NCBI RefSeq assembly: GCF_030915505.1 | Contig: NZ_CP133265.1 | Coordinates: forward strand, 3,314,001-3,378,000 | Reading direction: 5' to 3' | Length of the DNA: 64,000 nt | Source: Neobacillus sp. OS1-2 | GTDB lineage: Bacteria; Bacillota; Bacilli; Bacillales; Cytobacillaceae | Shown: positions 43,533 to 53,029 of the stretch, piece after piece | How the letters are laid out: the number at the start of each line of letters is the position of its first letter | Position numbering within the stretch: the stretch's first letter is position 1 | Notes under the pieces: generated by a model | Told to the model about the DNA's origin: nothing | What the model saw: only the letters and a program-made list of their open reading frames with translations | Database searches by the model: none | Program-made: the position numbers and the translations under genes

Positions 43533-44459
43533 ATGAAATACATAAACATCGCTAATACTGACTTAACTGTTTCAAATATGATTATGGGTAATATGCGATT
43601 AACACAGCTGTCATTGCCTGAATCCGAGAAGTTAATCAGAACAGCAATGGAGGAAGGAATCAACTTTTTTGATCATGCCGATATTTATGGTAAGGGCAAG
43701 TGTGAGGAGATTTTTTCTGATGCCATTCAAATGAATTCGAGCATCCGTGAAAAAATGATCATCCAAAGTAAATGCGGTATTATTTCACCAGAGGGCTATT
43801 TTGACTTTTCGAAGGAACATATCATTGAGTCTGTTAATGGGATTTTAAATCGATTAAAAACAGAGTATCTTGATATTCTGTTGCTGCATCGCCCAGATCC
43901 ATTGATGGAACCTGCCGAGGTAGCGGAGGCGTTTGAGGAGCTGCATTCTAGCGGCAAGGTCAAGTATTTTGGCGTATCAAATCATAATCCTGCACAGATT
44001 GAACTTTTACAAAAATATATACCGCATAAATTGGTGGTCAATCAACTCCAGTTTAGTATTGCGCACACACCGATGATTGACTCGGGTATTACCTTAAATA
44101 TGAAGAATGACCAAGCGATAAACCGCGATAGCAGTATTTTGGAATATTGTCGTTTACATGATATTACGATGCAAGCATGGTCACCCTATCAGCACGGTTT
44201 CTTTGAAGGATCGTTTTTAGGTGATTTGGATCGTTTTCCAAAATTAAATGAAGTAGTAGACACCATTGCCGAAAAGTATGACGTAACGAATACTGCCATA
44301 GCCACTGCATGGATTACCCGTCATCCTGCTAACATCCAGGTGGTACTTGGCACAACCAATCCAGAGCGGATGAAAGCGGCATGTAAAGGTGCTGAAATCA
44401 GATTGACGAGGGAAGAATGGTATCAAATTTACAAGGCAGCGGGGAACATCGTACCATAA
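43533..44459 (+). CDS. Aldo/keto reductase (YdhF-type oxidoreductase)
   Basis: An NADPH-dependent AKR of 308 aa. Catalytic residues are in FDHADIYGKGKCEE (Asp, Tyr), IQSKCGI (Lys) and LLHRPDPL (His); the cofactor site includes VVLGTTNPERMKAA. It resembles E. coli YdhF and B. subtilis YcsN by these motifs. The ATG at 43533 follows AAAAGGAGGGGACAAA, which rules out the 22-codon longer frame. The substrate is unknown. Confidence 0.87.
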   Translation: MKYINIANTDLTVSNMIMGNMRLTQLSLPESEKLIRTAMEEGINFFDHADIYGKGKCEEIFSDAIQMNSSIREKMIIQSKCGIISPEGYFDFSKEHIIESVNGILNRLKTEYLDILLLHRPDPLMEPAEVAEAFEELHSSGKVKYFGVSNHNPAQIELLQKYIPHKLVVNQLQFSIAHTPMIDSGITLNMKNDQAINRDSSILEYCRLHDITMQAWSPYQHGFFEGSFLGDLDRFPKLNEVVDTIAEKYDVTNTAIATAWITRHPANIQVVLGTTNPERMKAACKGAEIRLTREEWYQIYKAAGNIVP

Positions 44460-44465
44460 AAAGTT

Positions 44466-44502
44466 AAAAACGGACTGAATTCAAAATTCAGTCCGTTTTT
44501 TT
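44466..44502. terminator. Bidirectional terminator between AKR and CNNM genes
   Basis: Perfect stem AAAAACGGACTGAATT / AATTCAGTCCGTTTTT with a CAA loop and T-runs. Confidence 0.9.
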
Positions 44503-44510
44503 ACTAGTCA

Positions 44511-45842
44511 TTATGATACCGATTTTTCAGGAAATGTTAACTCCTGTTCAGCCAGTTTCTGTATCTCCATAAATAATATATGATGTTCTTCCATTTCCTT
44601 TATTCTAAATGAAAATCCGTCCAATTCAATGCTATCACCAATTTCAGCATCGAATTTTTTAGACAAAAACCAGCCGCCGATTGTGTCTAAATCCTTATTT
44701 GAAATCGATGTACCCAAAAGGTCATTGACTGTCTCAATAAGAACTTTACCGCTGATAATATAATGCTGGTCCTTGATTTTTCGGACCTCAGAAACTTCAT
44801 CTGCATCAAATTCATCGCGGATTTCCCCAACAATTTCTTCAAGGATATCTTCAACAGTAACAATACCCGAAGTACCCCCGAACTCATCTAGTAGGATGGC
44901 CATATGAGTTCTTTCCTTTTGCATTTTCAACAGTAAATTTTGAATGGGGATCGTTTCAATTACGCTAATGACCGGTTTGACGAAAGGCTTAATCGACTTC
45001 TTATTTACAATGTCATTCGATATTTTTGTGGTTAAGATATCTTTGATATTCACAATACCAATAATGTTGTCCTTATCACCGTTAATAACGGGATAGCGTG
45101 TATATTTTTGTTCTTTCATGAGCGAAAGGATATTTTTCGGCTGATCATCGATAGAAATACCTACCATTTCAGTTCTAGGTACCATAATTTCTTTGGCAAT
45201 TCGATTATTAAAATCAAATACGTTATTTACATAGGTTAATTCTGATTCATTAATTTCACCGCTTTGATAACTTTCAGAAAGAATTATCCTTAATTCATCC
45301 TCTGAATGGGCTAACTCGTTTTCTGAGGCTGGTTTAAGCCCGAATAGCCCCGTAATCTTCCTCGAGGAAGTATTAAGCAGCCAGATGAAGGGATAAAACA
45401 ATTTGTAAAACCAGATCATCGGTCTAGCAAATAAAAGAGTAACCGTTTCAGCTTTCTGGATGGCAAAAGATTTAGGTGCCAGTTCCCCGACAACCACATT
45501 AATAAATGTCACTAGGGCAAAGGAAATAACCATGGATAATATATGGGATATTGAATGATTGATATGAACAAGATTAAATAAAGGTTCAAGCAGTTTTGAT
45601 ACAGTTGGTTCCCCCAGCCAGCCTATCCCTAGCGCGGTAACGGTAATACCAAGCTGACAGGCCGATAGATATTCATCCAAGTGTGTTACTACCTGTTTGG
45701 CAGACTGTGCTCCCCTTTTTCCTTCATTCATTAATTGATCGATACGTGTACCTCTTACTTTTACAATCGCAAATTCTACCGCAACAAAAAATGCAGTTAG
45801 CGCGATAAGGATAGCAATGATGAACAAGTTTATTATGTCCAA
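44511..45842 (-). CDS. CNNM/CorC (HlyC) family membrane protein with CBS pair
   Basis: A 443-aa protein: an N-terminal CNNM transmembrane domain (about residues 1-200, three to four helices), two CBS domains ([13 protein letters not shown] ... [21 protein letters not shown], split here), and a C-terminal CorC_HlyC domain. Such proteins are tied to Mg2+ efflux or tolerance (B. subtilis MpfA/YhdP and YqhB). The start looks like TTG at 45842; no ATG or GTG is available in frame. It has an elaborate promoter upstream. Confidence 0.83.
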   Translation of the reverse strand: MDIINLFIIAILIALTAFFVAVEFAIVKVRGTRIDQLMNEGKRGAQSAKQVVTHLDEYLSACQLGITVTALGIGWLGEPTVSKLLEPLFNLVHINHSISHILSMVISFALVTFINVVVGELAPKSFAIQKAETVTLLFARPMIWFYKLFYPFIWLLNTSSRKITGLFGLKPASENELAHSEDELRIILSESYQSGEINESELTYVNNVFDFNNRIAKEIMVPRTEMVGISIDDQPKNILSLMKEQKYTRYPVINGDKDNIIGIVNIKDILTTKISNDIVNKKSIKPFVKPVISVIETIPIQNLLLKMQKERTHMAILLDEFGGTSGIVTVEDILEEIVGEIRDEFDADEVSEVRKIKDQHYIISGKVLIETVNDLLGTSISNKDLDTIGGWFLSKKFDAEIGDSIELDGFSFRIKEMEEHHILFMEIQKLAEQELTFPEKSVS

Positions 45843-45924
45843 ATGGTTGGCCTTAACAAGGTAAGGCTCACACCTCCAGTTGTATTTTTAATTAGTAATC
45901 TACTTTAATTGGTTAGTATTAACA

Positions 45925-45992
45925 TGAACTAAAGTTCAATTATTGCACAACTATGTTATTTTGTCAATATAACATGAACTGGAGTTCATGTT
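45925..45992 (-). promoter_or_regulatory. Promoter flanked by two matching palindromic operators
   Basis: On the minus strand TTGACA (45962-45967), a 17-base spacer and AATAAT (45939-45944) form a strong sigma-A promoter. A 22-base palindrome lies just upstream of the -35 at 45971-45992, with ten-base arms AACATGAACT / AGTTCATGTT around a 2-base centre. A second copy of its core, TGAACTAAAGTTCA, lies at 45925-45938 just after the -10. The centres are 50 bases apart. This looks like a repressor (perhaps TetR or MarR type) binding on both sides. Confidence 0.75.
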
Positions 45993-46033
45993 TATTGTCT
46001 GTGCTTTTCTATACAATTTTTCCAATTATTGAC

Positions 46034-46058
46034 GAAACTTTCCTATGTTTATATCGTA
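46034..46058 (+). promoter_or_regulatory. Sigma-W-type promoter of yknWXYZ
   Basis: GAAAC (46034-46038), a 16-base spacer and CGTA (46055-46058) match the sigma-W consensus (TGAAAC-N16-CGTA, with C in place of the first T). B. subtilis yknWXYZ is in the sigma-W regulon, so context agrees. Confidence 0.82.
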
Positions 46059-46104
46059 TACTTAATAGGAATATTTTACATAAGTGGAAATAGGGGTGTA
46101 TAAA

Positions 46105-46776
46105 ATGGAATTGGAAAAAGAGATGCATGTGAAGAAAGAGAATCCGAGTTTGGTAGGAATGTTTACGAGTCCTGGGGTGCAATTTGAAAGAATTAAGAGG
46201 AATCCTAAAATTTGGGTGCCGCTGATTCTTATTAGTATTATTTATGTAATAGGAATGACGTTAATGGCGCTGTCGATGGACGTGGAAGCCTTAATTGATT
46301 CGGGGGTGCCGGAAGATCAAGCGGAAATAGTACTGGCGATTACAAAGGTAACGATTGCCGTTACAGGAATTTTTGCGCCCATTTTTGGTGTTCTTATTAG
46401 CAGTGTGATTCAATTAATTATTGCCAAAATTGCTAATGCAACGGTTACGTTTAAACAGTTATTTTCAATGAATACTTATATCATGATCATCGGGGCAATC
46501 GGGCTATTAGTAAACATGGCGATTAGGTTTGGAATTGGCGGAAATCCGGAAATCTATCTGACTAGTTTAGCAGGCTTGTTAAATTCAGAAAAGGCAGGTG
46601 TTTTAGGCTCATTTGAAGTGTTTGGGATCTGGGGCGTTATCTTAACCGCTTTAGGACTTCATAAAACAGCGCAATTTTCTAAAGGGGTGGCTTGGACAAT
46701 TGCGATTGTCTTCTTCTTACTTCAAATTGGATTTGGCTTGATTGGCACACTATTTCAAGGAGCGCCGAAGCTATAA
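46105..46776 (+). CDS. yknW: Yip1-family membrane protein YknW
   Basis: YknW helps assemble the YknXYZ complex, which protects B. subtilis from the SDP toxin. It is a 223-aa Yip1-domain protein with five hydrophobic segments and the family feature GMFTSPGVQFERIKRNPKIWVPLILISI (quoted in family terms: SP ... FERI). The ATG at 46105 follows AGGGGTG at 7 bases; a GTG 21 bases upstream is less likely. Its stop overlaps the yknX start (TAATG). Confidence 0.85.
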   Translation: MELEKEMHVKKENPSLVGMFTSPGVQFERIKRNPKIWVPLILISIIYVIGMTLMALSMDVEALIDSGVPEDQAEIVLAITKVTIAVTGIFAPIFGVLISSVIQLIIAKIANATVTFKQLFSMNTYIMIIGAIGLLVNMAIRFGIGGNPEIYLTSLAGLLNSEKAGVLGSFEVFGIWGVILTALGLHKTAQFSKGVAWTIAIVFFLLQIGFGLIGTLFQGAPKL

Positions 46777-47903
46777 TGAAGAAAAAATCGTGGATTGCAG
46801 TGTGTGTAATTAGCTTGGTGGTTATCATGATTTCCGTCAGCGTTTATCGGCAAGTTTTTGCAAAAGGTCCTTTTGTTAAAACAGCCGAAATCAAACAGGA
46901 GGAAATTTCCTCACAGCTGATGATTCCTGGTACGGTAAAGCTACAGGTAGAGCAAATGGTATATGCCGCCCCTGAAAAGGGAGAACTAAAGGAACTGCTT
47001 GTGGAAGAAGGGCAGGAAGTCAAGAAGGGAACTGTTGTGGCAAAACTTCAAAATCCTCAGCTTGACTTAGAAATCGAACAAAACAAATTAGCAATTGAAT
47101 CGGCTAATTTGAAAATTAATCAAATGGATAAGAAAATAAAACAGCTGAAAGAGAAAGAAAAGACTTTAGCAGACCAGATTGGTAAGGAGGAAGCAAAGAA
47201 ACAGCTGGTACCGGAGTTTGAACAGCTAGAGATGGAAAAGAAATTAGCAAATTTGGATTTGAAGCAAACTTCACTTCAAAAGGATATGATCGGCAAACGT
47301 CAAGCAGATTTAGAGATTAGGAGTACAATAGACGGTGTGGTGTTATCTGCGAAGAAGCCTGATTCTACTTCAGTGGATGGAACTATGGCTGAGCCCGTTA
47401 TACATATTGGTCAGCTTGCAGAAATGACAGCGACCGGACTTTTATCTGAATATGACACGTTAAAAGTTAGCAGGGGACAAAAGGTGATCGTAAAGTCTGA
47501 TGCTGTGCCTGGTCAGGAATGGCAAGGAGAAATTGCAAAGATTGCCATTCTACCGCAGCAAAGCCAAATAGGCACACAAAATGGGAGCCAGGCTGTCCAG
47601 TATCCCGTGACTGTAAAAATTTCAGGTGACATAAAGAACTTAAAACCGGGTTTCCAGGTAATTATGGAAATTGAGACTGAAAAAAGGACTGCTATGGTGC
47701 TGCCCATTGATGCAATCCATGATGATGGGGATAAGCCATCTGTGTTTATTGTAAAGGATGGAAAGGCCAGTAAGCAGAAGGTGAAAACAGGGATTACATC
47801 CGGTGACAAGATTGAAATCCTTGAGGGTGTTGCAAAAGGAGATCGTGTCATTATTAAAGGACCCGATAATCTAAAGAACGGGTTGGAAGTGACAGTCAAA
47901 TGA
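46776..47903 (+). CDS. yknX: Efflux periplasmic-adaptor-like subunit YknX
   Basis: A membrane-fusion-type protein (375 aa) of a MacAB-like exporter. There is an N-terminal membrane anchor (SWIAVCVISLVVIMISVSVY), a lipoyl-like split motif (VYAAPEKGELKELLVEEGQEV), a coiled coil (about residues 105-175, rich in Lys/Glu/Gln), and a beta-barrel with VLPIDAIHDDGDKPSVFIV. The upstream open frame is the shadow of yknW. It overlaps yknY by ATGA. Confidence 0.88.
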   Translation: MKKKSWIAVCVISLVVIMISVSVYRQVFAKGPFVKTAEIKQEEISSQLMIPGTVKLQVEQMVYAAPEKGELKELLVEEGQEVKKGTVVAKLQNPQLDLEIEQNKLAIESANLKINQMDKKIKQLKEKEKTLADQIGKEEAKKQLVPEFEQLEMEKKLANLDLKQTSLQKDMIGKRQADLEIRSTIDGVVLSAKKPDSTSVDGTMAEPVIHIGQLAEMTATGLLSEYDTLKVSRGQKVIVKSDAVPGQEWQGEIAKIAILPQQSQIGTQNGSQAVQYPVTVKISGDIKNLKPGFQVIMEIETEKRTAMVLPIDAIHDDGDKPSVFIVKDGKASKQKVKTGITSGDKIEILEGVAKGDRVIIKGPDNLKNGLEVTVK

Positions 47904-48592
47904 TCCGGCTCGATTCCATCACTAAATCGTTTTTACTAGGAAAAGAAAGTGTGCATGTATTAAATGGCATTAGCCTTGAGATAATCCAAGGTGAGTTTGT
48001 TGCCATTATGGGGCCCTCAGGTTCAGGGAAATCAACCTTAATGAATATCATTGGCTGTTTGGATAAGCCTTCTGAAGGGGACTACTACCTCGGAGGGGAA
48101 AATGTCTCGCATTATAATGATAAGGAATTGGCGCGGGTTAGGAATCAGTCAATCGGTTTTGTCTTTCAGCAATTTCATCTTCTGCCACGCTTGTCTGCAT
48201 TAAAAAATGTTGAACTTCCGATGATCTATGCCGGGGTATCAAAAAAAGAGCGTCAGATCCGAGCAGAAGAGGCTTTAACGAAAGTAGGGCTGTCAGATCG
48301 GATGGAACATCTTCCTAATGCACTGTCAGGCGGACAAAAGCAGCGGGTAGCCATTGCTAGATCAATTGTGAATCGACCTAAGCTTATTTTAGCGGATGAA
48401 CCGACAGGAGCACTTGATACGAAAACAAGTAAAGATATCATGGAACAATTTCGCGAGCTTAATATGGAAGGTGTAACCGTTATTGTTGTTACCCATGAGC
48501 CTGAAGTAGCGGAGTATGCCAATCGGACGATTATGGTTAGGGATGGAATACTTCAATCCCCTGCCGCGATGGAGAGGGGGCAGTTCAAATGA
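47900..48592 (+). CDS. yknY: ABC transporter ATP-binding protein YknY
   Basis: A LolD/MacB-type ATPase, 230 aa: Walker A GPSGSGKS, Q-loop GFVFQQFHLLPRLSA, signature LSGGQKQR, Walker B LILADEPTGALD, switch His in VVTHEPEVA. The start codon overlaps the yknX stop, and its own stop overlaps the yknZ start, showing one transcript and coupled translation. Confidence 0.92.
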   Translation: MIRLDSITKSFLLGKESVHVLNGISLEIIQGEFVAIMGPSGSGKSTLMNIIGCLDKPSEGDYYLGGENVSHYNDKELARVRNQSIGFVFQQFHLLPRLSALKNVELPMIYAGVSKKERQIRAEEALTKVGLSDRMEHLPNALSGGQKQRVAIARSIVNRPKLILADEPTGALDTKTSKDIMEQFRELNMEGVTVIVVTHEPEVAEYANRTIMVRDGILQSPAAMERGQFK

Positions 48593-49782
48593 GTTTTATG
48601 GAAAACCTCTCCATGGCATTAAGTTCGCTTAAAGCACATAAGATGCGCAGTATTCTGACAATGTTGGGTATCATCATTGGGGTTGGTGCTGTCATTATCG
48701 TTGTGGCGATCGGACAGGGTGGAGAAGCGATGCTGAAATCTCAGATCACCGGTCCAGGCAATACCATTGAATTGTTTTATCAGCCTTCTGATGAAGAAAT
48801 GAGGGCCAACCCTAACGTCCTTATGCAAGCTCCATTTAAACAGGAAGATATCCGTGCCCTCGAACAAATTCCAGAAATTAAGCGGGTTGTCGCTTCGAGT
48901 ACGCAATTATCTTCGGCCAGATTGCAAAAAGATGTTGTGGATATCTCGACTACCGGGATTAATCAAGCTTACCTGCAACTAAATGAGTTAAAGGTGGCAA
49001 AGGGCAGAAGCTTAGCCACTTCCGATTTTCTTGGTGCCAGGCGTGCAGGACTCATTAGCGATAAATTGAAAGAGGAATTATTTAAGGAAGAAAATCCTGT
49101 TGGAAAAGTACTATTGCTAGGTAACCAACCAATCGAGATTATCGGTGTATTGGAAAAGCCGACGGGTCTCCTTGCATTTGGTTCAATGGAGGTTTACCTT
49201 CCTTTCCAGACTTGGAAAAATATGTACGGAAGCAGTGATTTTACCCAAGTAACTCTGCAAGCCGCCTCACCTGAACAGTTGCAGGTTGCTGGTAAAAAGG
49301 CGGCAAAGCTGCTCAATAATAGGCATAATACAGAAAAATCCTATCAGGTAATCAATATGGAGGAAATCGCCCAAGGGATCGGTCAGATTACAAAAATCAT
49401 GACGTTGATTATCGGGAGCATTGCTGGAATTTCATTGTTTGTTGGCGGTATCGGGGTCATGAACATAATGCTTGTATCTGTAACGGAAAGAACAAGGGAG
49501 ATTGGTATCCGTATGGCACTAGGAGCTACTAGGGGACAGGTCTTAACCCAATTCCTCATTGAATCGATTACATTGACATTAATTGGCGGTATTTTAGGGA
49601 TTTTCCTTGGCTGGGGGACTGCAACAATCGTCAGCTTCTTTGCCGGCTGGCCTTCATTGGTATCATGGCAAGTCGTGTTAGGAGGGGTTTTGTTTTCAAT
49701 GATCATTGGTGTCTTATTCGGACTGCTTCCGGCCAATAAAGCCGCCAAGCTTGATCCGATTGATTCACTTCGGTATGAATAG
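48589..49782 (+). CDS. yknZ: MacB-type ABC transporter permease YknZ
   Basis: This is the permease of the YknWXYZ complex, 397 aa. An N-terminal membrane helix (ILTMLGIIIGVGAVIIVVAI) is followed by a large extracellular MacB-PCD domain and three C-terminal helices (FtsX-like), including GIGVMNIMLVSVTERTREIG. These complexes act as mechanotransducers rather than classical exporters. No terminator is evident directly behind it. Confidence 0.92.
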   Translation: MSFMENLSMALSSLKAHKMRSILTMLGIIIGVGAVIIVVAIGQGGEAMLKSQITGPGNTIELFYQPSDEEMRANPNVLMQAPFKQEDIRALEQIPEIKRVVASSTQLSSARLQKDVVDISTTGINQAYLQLNELKVAKGRSLATSDFLGARRAGLISDKLKEELFKEENPVGKVLLLGNQPIEIIGVLEKPTGLLAFGSMEVYLPFQTWKNMYGSSDFTQVTLQAASPEQLQVAGKKAAKLLNNRHNTEKSYQVINMEEIAQGIGQITKIMTLIIGSIAGISLFVGGIGVMNIMLVSVTERTREIGIRMALGATRGQVLTQFLIESITLTLIGGILGIFLGWGTATIVSFFAGWPSLVSWQVVLGGVLFSMIIGVLFGLLPANKAAKLDPIDSLRYE

Positions 49783-49837
49783 TGATCATTTTTACAGCGT
49801 ATGGTGCCTTTTTAAGCATAACAACGTGGTTGATATG

Positions 49838-49866
49838 TTGGCAGAATGGGCACAGTATGATAAAAT
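49838..49866 (+). promoter_or_regulatory. Sigma-A-like promoter before trpB
   Basis: TTGGCA (49838-49843), 17 bases, TAAAAT (49861-49866), about 75 bases before the gene. It suggests trpB is transcribed on its own; no trp leader or TRAP-type repeats are seen. Confidence 0.5.
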
Positions 49867-49940
49867 AATTAATGAAATATTCAGTTAATTGATTCGGATT
49901 ACTGATCCAAAATGATAGTTTAGAAGGAGACGAGACGAGG

Positions 49941-51107
49941 ATGGAAAAAGTAAGTGTAGCGAGCAAAGGTTATTTTGGAGAATTTGGCGGCAGCTTTGTT
50001 CCTGAAGATTTACAGAAAGTAATGAATGAGCTTGAGGAACAATTTTTAAAATACAAGGACGACCGGGAATTCATAAAAGAATATAAATATTATTTGAAAG
50101 AATATATCGGCAGGGAAAATCCGCTGACATTTGCCGAAAATTTAACGAAGCAAATGGGCGGAGCAAAAATCTATCTCAAACGTGAGGATTTAAACCATAC
50201 TGGTGCACATAAAATTAATAATGCGATTGGACAAATTTTATTAGCAAAACGGATGGGTGTGAAGCGGATTATTGCAGAAACAGGGGCTGGCCAGCATGGT
50301 GTTGCGACGGCAACAGCATGTGCCATGTTTGGGATGGAATGTATTATTTATATGGGCAAACTGGATACCGAGCGTCAGGCCTTGAATGTCTTTCGGATGG
50401 AATTATTGGGTGCGAAAGTTGTTCCCGTTGAAAAAGGGCAGGGCCGCTTAAAGGATGCTGTTGATGAAGCATTGGGTGACCTGGTACAAAACTATAAAAA
50501 TACTTTTTATTTACTAGGATCGGCGGTGGGGCCGCATCCATATCCTACCATGGTTAAACACTTCCAAGCGATTATCAGCGAAGAATCAAAGCGCCAGATC
50601 CTTGAAAAAGAAAGAAAACTGCCAACGGCCGTGATTGCCTGTGCAGGCGGCGGCAGTAATGCAATAGGGGCGTTCGCCCATTATATTGAGGAGCCAAATG
50701 TTCGGTTAATTGGGGCCGAACCGGCAGAAGCACCTACCTTAAGCGAAGGGGTTCCTGCGGTTATTCATGGCTTTAAATGTTTAACATTGCTGGATGACAA
50801 CGGTGATCCGAAACCAACATACTCCATTGCGGCAGGTTTGGATTATCCAGGTGTTGGTCCAGAGCATAGTTATTTGAAAACAAGCGGCAGAGCTGAGTAC
50901 GTGACAGTCACTGGTCAAGAGGCTTTGGAGGCATTCCAATTGTTAAGTAAAACGGAAGGGATCATCCCTGCGTTAGAAAGCTCGCATGCGGTTGCCTATG
51001 CTATTAAACTGGCAAAGGAATTAACTCCAGATGACGTGTTGATTGTGAACCTTTCAGGCCGTGGTGATAAAGATGTTGAACAAGTATTCCATATGTTAAA
51101 AAAATAA
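49941..51107 (+). CDS. trpB: Orphan tryptophan synthase beta chain
   Basis: A PLP enzyme joining indole and serine to tryptophan, 388 aa. The N-terminus is [16 protein letters not shown]; the PLP Lys is in [15 protein letters not shown]; the catalytic Glu region is [15 protein letters not shown]; the phosphate loop is [10 protein letters not shown]; the C-terminal NLSGRGDKD is intact. It looks fully functional and is the TrpB1 type. It stands apart from any trpA or other trp gene in this window. The start follows AGAAGGAGACGAGACGAGG. Confidence 0.9.
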   Translation: MEKVSVASKGYFGEFGGSFVPEDLQKVMNELEEQFLKYKDDREFIKEYKYYLKEYIGRENPLTFAENLTKQMGGAKIYLKREDLNHTGAHKINNAIGQILLAKRMGVKRIIAETGAGQHGVATATACAMFGMECIIYMGKLDTERQALNVFRMELLGAKVVPVEKGQGRLKDAVDEALGDLVQNYKNTFYLLGSAVGPHPYPTMVKHFQAIISEESKRQILEKERKLPTAVIACAGGGSNAIGAFAHYIEEPNVRLIGAEPAEAPTLSEGVPAVIHGFKCLTLLDDNGDPKPTYSIAAGLDYPGVGPEHSYLKTSGRAEYVTVTGQEALEAFQLLSKTEGIIPALESSHAVAYAIKLAKELTPDDVLIVNLSGRGDKDVEQVFHMLKK

Positions 51108-51113
51108 AAGGCG

Positions 51114-51148
51114 GGACGGGTCGATTCAACAGACTCGTCCTTTTTATA
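51114..51148 (+). terminator. Terminator after trpB
   Basis: Stem GGACGGGTC / GACTCGTCC with one G-T pair and loop GATTCAACA, then TTTTTAT. Confidence 0.82.
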
Positions 51149-51285
51149 TAGGGTTATGAAAACTGACTAAAGATAAATCGAACATTTTAGGAACTTGGAA
51201 AAACATGATTGAAATTTGTGGAAAAAAATGAGATGGTGAAGTTGATTCCTTGTCAATAAAAATACTATATATTGGAGTAGAGAAT

Positions 51286-52968
51286 ATGATTAAGAAAAGA
51301 ATCCGCCATATTCAACGCTACCGTGACATTGTCTATGCTTTTACCAAATATGGTTTCGGTTTTATCATAAATGAAATGGGACTTACTGAACTTTTAGCGG
51401 TTCCAAAAAAGGTATTTGCTGAAGGAAATAAAACACTACGCCATAAAACTACCGGTGAAAGGATTAGGCTATTTTTGGAGGAGCTCGGTCCAACCTTTGT
51501 AAAAATGGGCCAAATTGCCAGTACGAGACCGGATATGATTCCTGCTGATATGATTCAAGAACTGGTAAAACTTCAGGACCAGGTCCAACTATTTCCATTT
51601 AAGGAAGTCGAACGAATTATTGAACATGAATTCGCGGAATCAATGGAAACATTATTCGCTGCCTTTAGTGAGCAACCTCTGGCCGCAGCCTCAATCGGCC
51701 AAGTACATTATGCAGAACTGCATACTGGGGAGCGAGTAGCTGTTAAGATTCAACGTCCCAATATCCGAAAAATTATCGAAACGGATTTAGAAATTTTGCA
51801 GGATTTAGCCAGATTGGCAGAAGCGAAATTAAACTGGGCGGAAAGATATCAAATACGTGATATAGTCGCTGAATTGGCGCAATCCATTCGCCTGGAATTG
51901 GACTATGAAATCGAGGGGAGAAATGCTGAAAAGATTGCTAGACAATTTAGTACTAATCCTGATGTAAGAATTCCAAAGATCTACTGGGAAAACACCACTC
52001 CCAAAGTATTGACGATGGAATATTTAGAGGGAGTAAAATTGAATGAGGTCGAAAAACTTCATAAAGAAGGTTATGAAAGTAAAATCCTGGCGGAAAGGGT
52101 TGTAAACGCCGTCTTTCAACAAATTTTAATAGATGGCTTCTTTCATGGAGATCCCCATCCCGGAAATATTTTAGCCTTACCGGGGAACGCGATAGCTTTT
52201 ATGGATTTTGGTATTATTGGCCAATTAACGCCGGAGATGAAGCAGTATGTTTCCTCTTTTGTAATAGCGATGATGAACCAAAATACCGATGAGGTTGTCA
52301 GAACAATTACAAATATGGGTCTAGTGCCGGATGAAGTTAACCATAGAAAATTAAGAGCCGATGTTGATATGCTGCGGGAAAAATATAGCCGTGTTCCCTT
52401 TAGCGAAATGAGCCTCGGCAGGGCAGTTAATGATTTGTTTTCAGTTGCCTTCCGTCATCGGATTAGAATACCAACTGATTTAACCATTTTAGGGAAGACA
52501 CTGCTGACGATGGAAGGAATGGTTGAAAAGCTTAATCCGGAGTTAAGCATTATTAAAATTGCTAAACCGTTTGGAAGAAGATTGATAAAAGAACGGTTTC
52601 ATCCAAAGAATGTAGCCGAAAAGGTTAGGATGCAGTTCTCTGAATATGAAGAAATCTTTACTGAAATGCCACAAACGTTAAAAGATATTACAACCATCAT
52701 GAAAAAAGGGAAAATGAAAATAGAAATTACGACACCAGAGTTGGATTTATTTTTAAAGAAAGTAAATCGAATTAGTAATCGCATGTCTTTCAGTATAGTG
52801 CTCCTAGCATTTAGTATCATCATGGCTGGAGTAATTATTGGCGCATCATTATCGGGACAAACATCGACCATGCTGACAAAAATCCCAGCCATTGAAATTG
52901 GCTTTGTTATCGCCACAACTATGTTTCTATGGCTCTTATATTCCATTTTCAAATCGGGTCGATTTTAA
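51286..52968 (+). CDS. ABC1/UbiB-family atypical kinase (AarF-like)
   Basis: A 561-aa protein of the UbiB/ADCK family. The KxGQ motif (FVKMGQIASTRPDMIP), the Ala-rich loop AAASIGQVHYA, the lysine strand RVAVKIQRP, the catalytic HGDPHPGNI and DFG (FMDFGIIG) are all present. Two C-terminal membrane helices anchor it. Family members support isoprenoid-quinone synthesis; bacilli make menaquinone, and this protein's role is not established. The ATG at 51286 is 8 bases after GGAG; an earlier TTG is less likely. Confidence 0.87.
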   Translation: MIKKRIRHIQRYRDIVYAFTKYGFGFIINEMGLTELLAVPKKVFAEGNKTLRHKTTGERIRLFLEELGPTFVKMGQIASTRPDMIPADMIQELVKLQDQVQLFPFKEVERIIEHEFAESMETLFAAFSEQPLAAASIGQVHYAELHTGERVAVKIQRPNIRKIIETDLEILQDLARLAEAKLNWAERYQIRDIVAELAQSIRLELDYEIEGRNAEKIARQFSTNPDVRIPKIYWENTTPKVLTMEYLEGVKLNEVEKLHKEGYESKILAERVVNAVFQQILIDGFFHGDPHPGNILALPGNAIAFMDFGIIGQLTPEMKQYVSSFVIAMMNQNTDEVVRTITNMGLVPDEVNHRKLRADVDMLREKYSRVPFSEMSLGRAVNDLFSVAFRHRIRIPTDLTILGKTLLTMEGMVEKLNPELSIIKIAKPFGRRLIKERFHPKNVAEKVRMQFSEYEEIFTEMPQTLKDITTIMKKGKMKIEITTPELDLFLKKVNRISNRMSFSIVLLAFSIIMAGVIIGASLSGQTSTMLTKIPAIEIGFVIATTMFLWLLYSIFKSGRF

Positions 52969-53029
52969 ATTCTGTGTAACAACTTTGATTAAGGACATAA
53001 AAGATACTTGTTCTAGGGAGATTAGGTAA

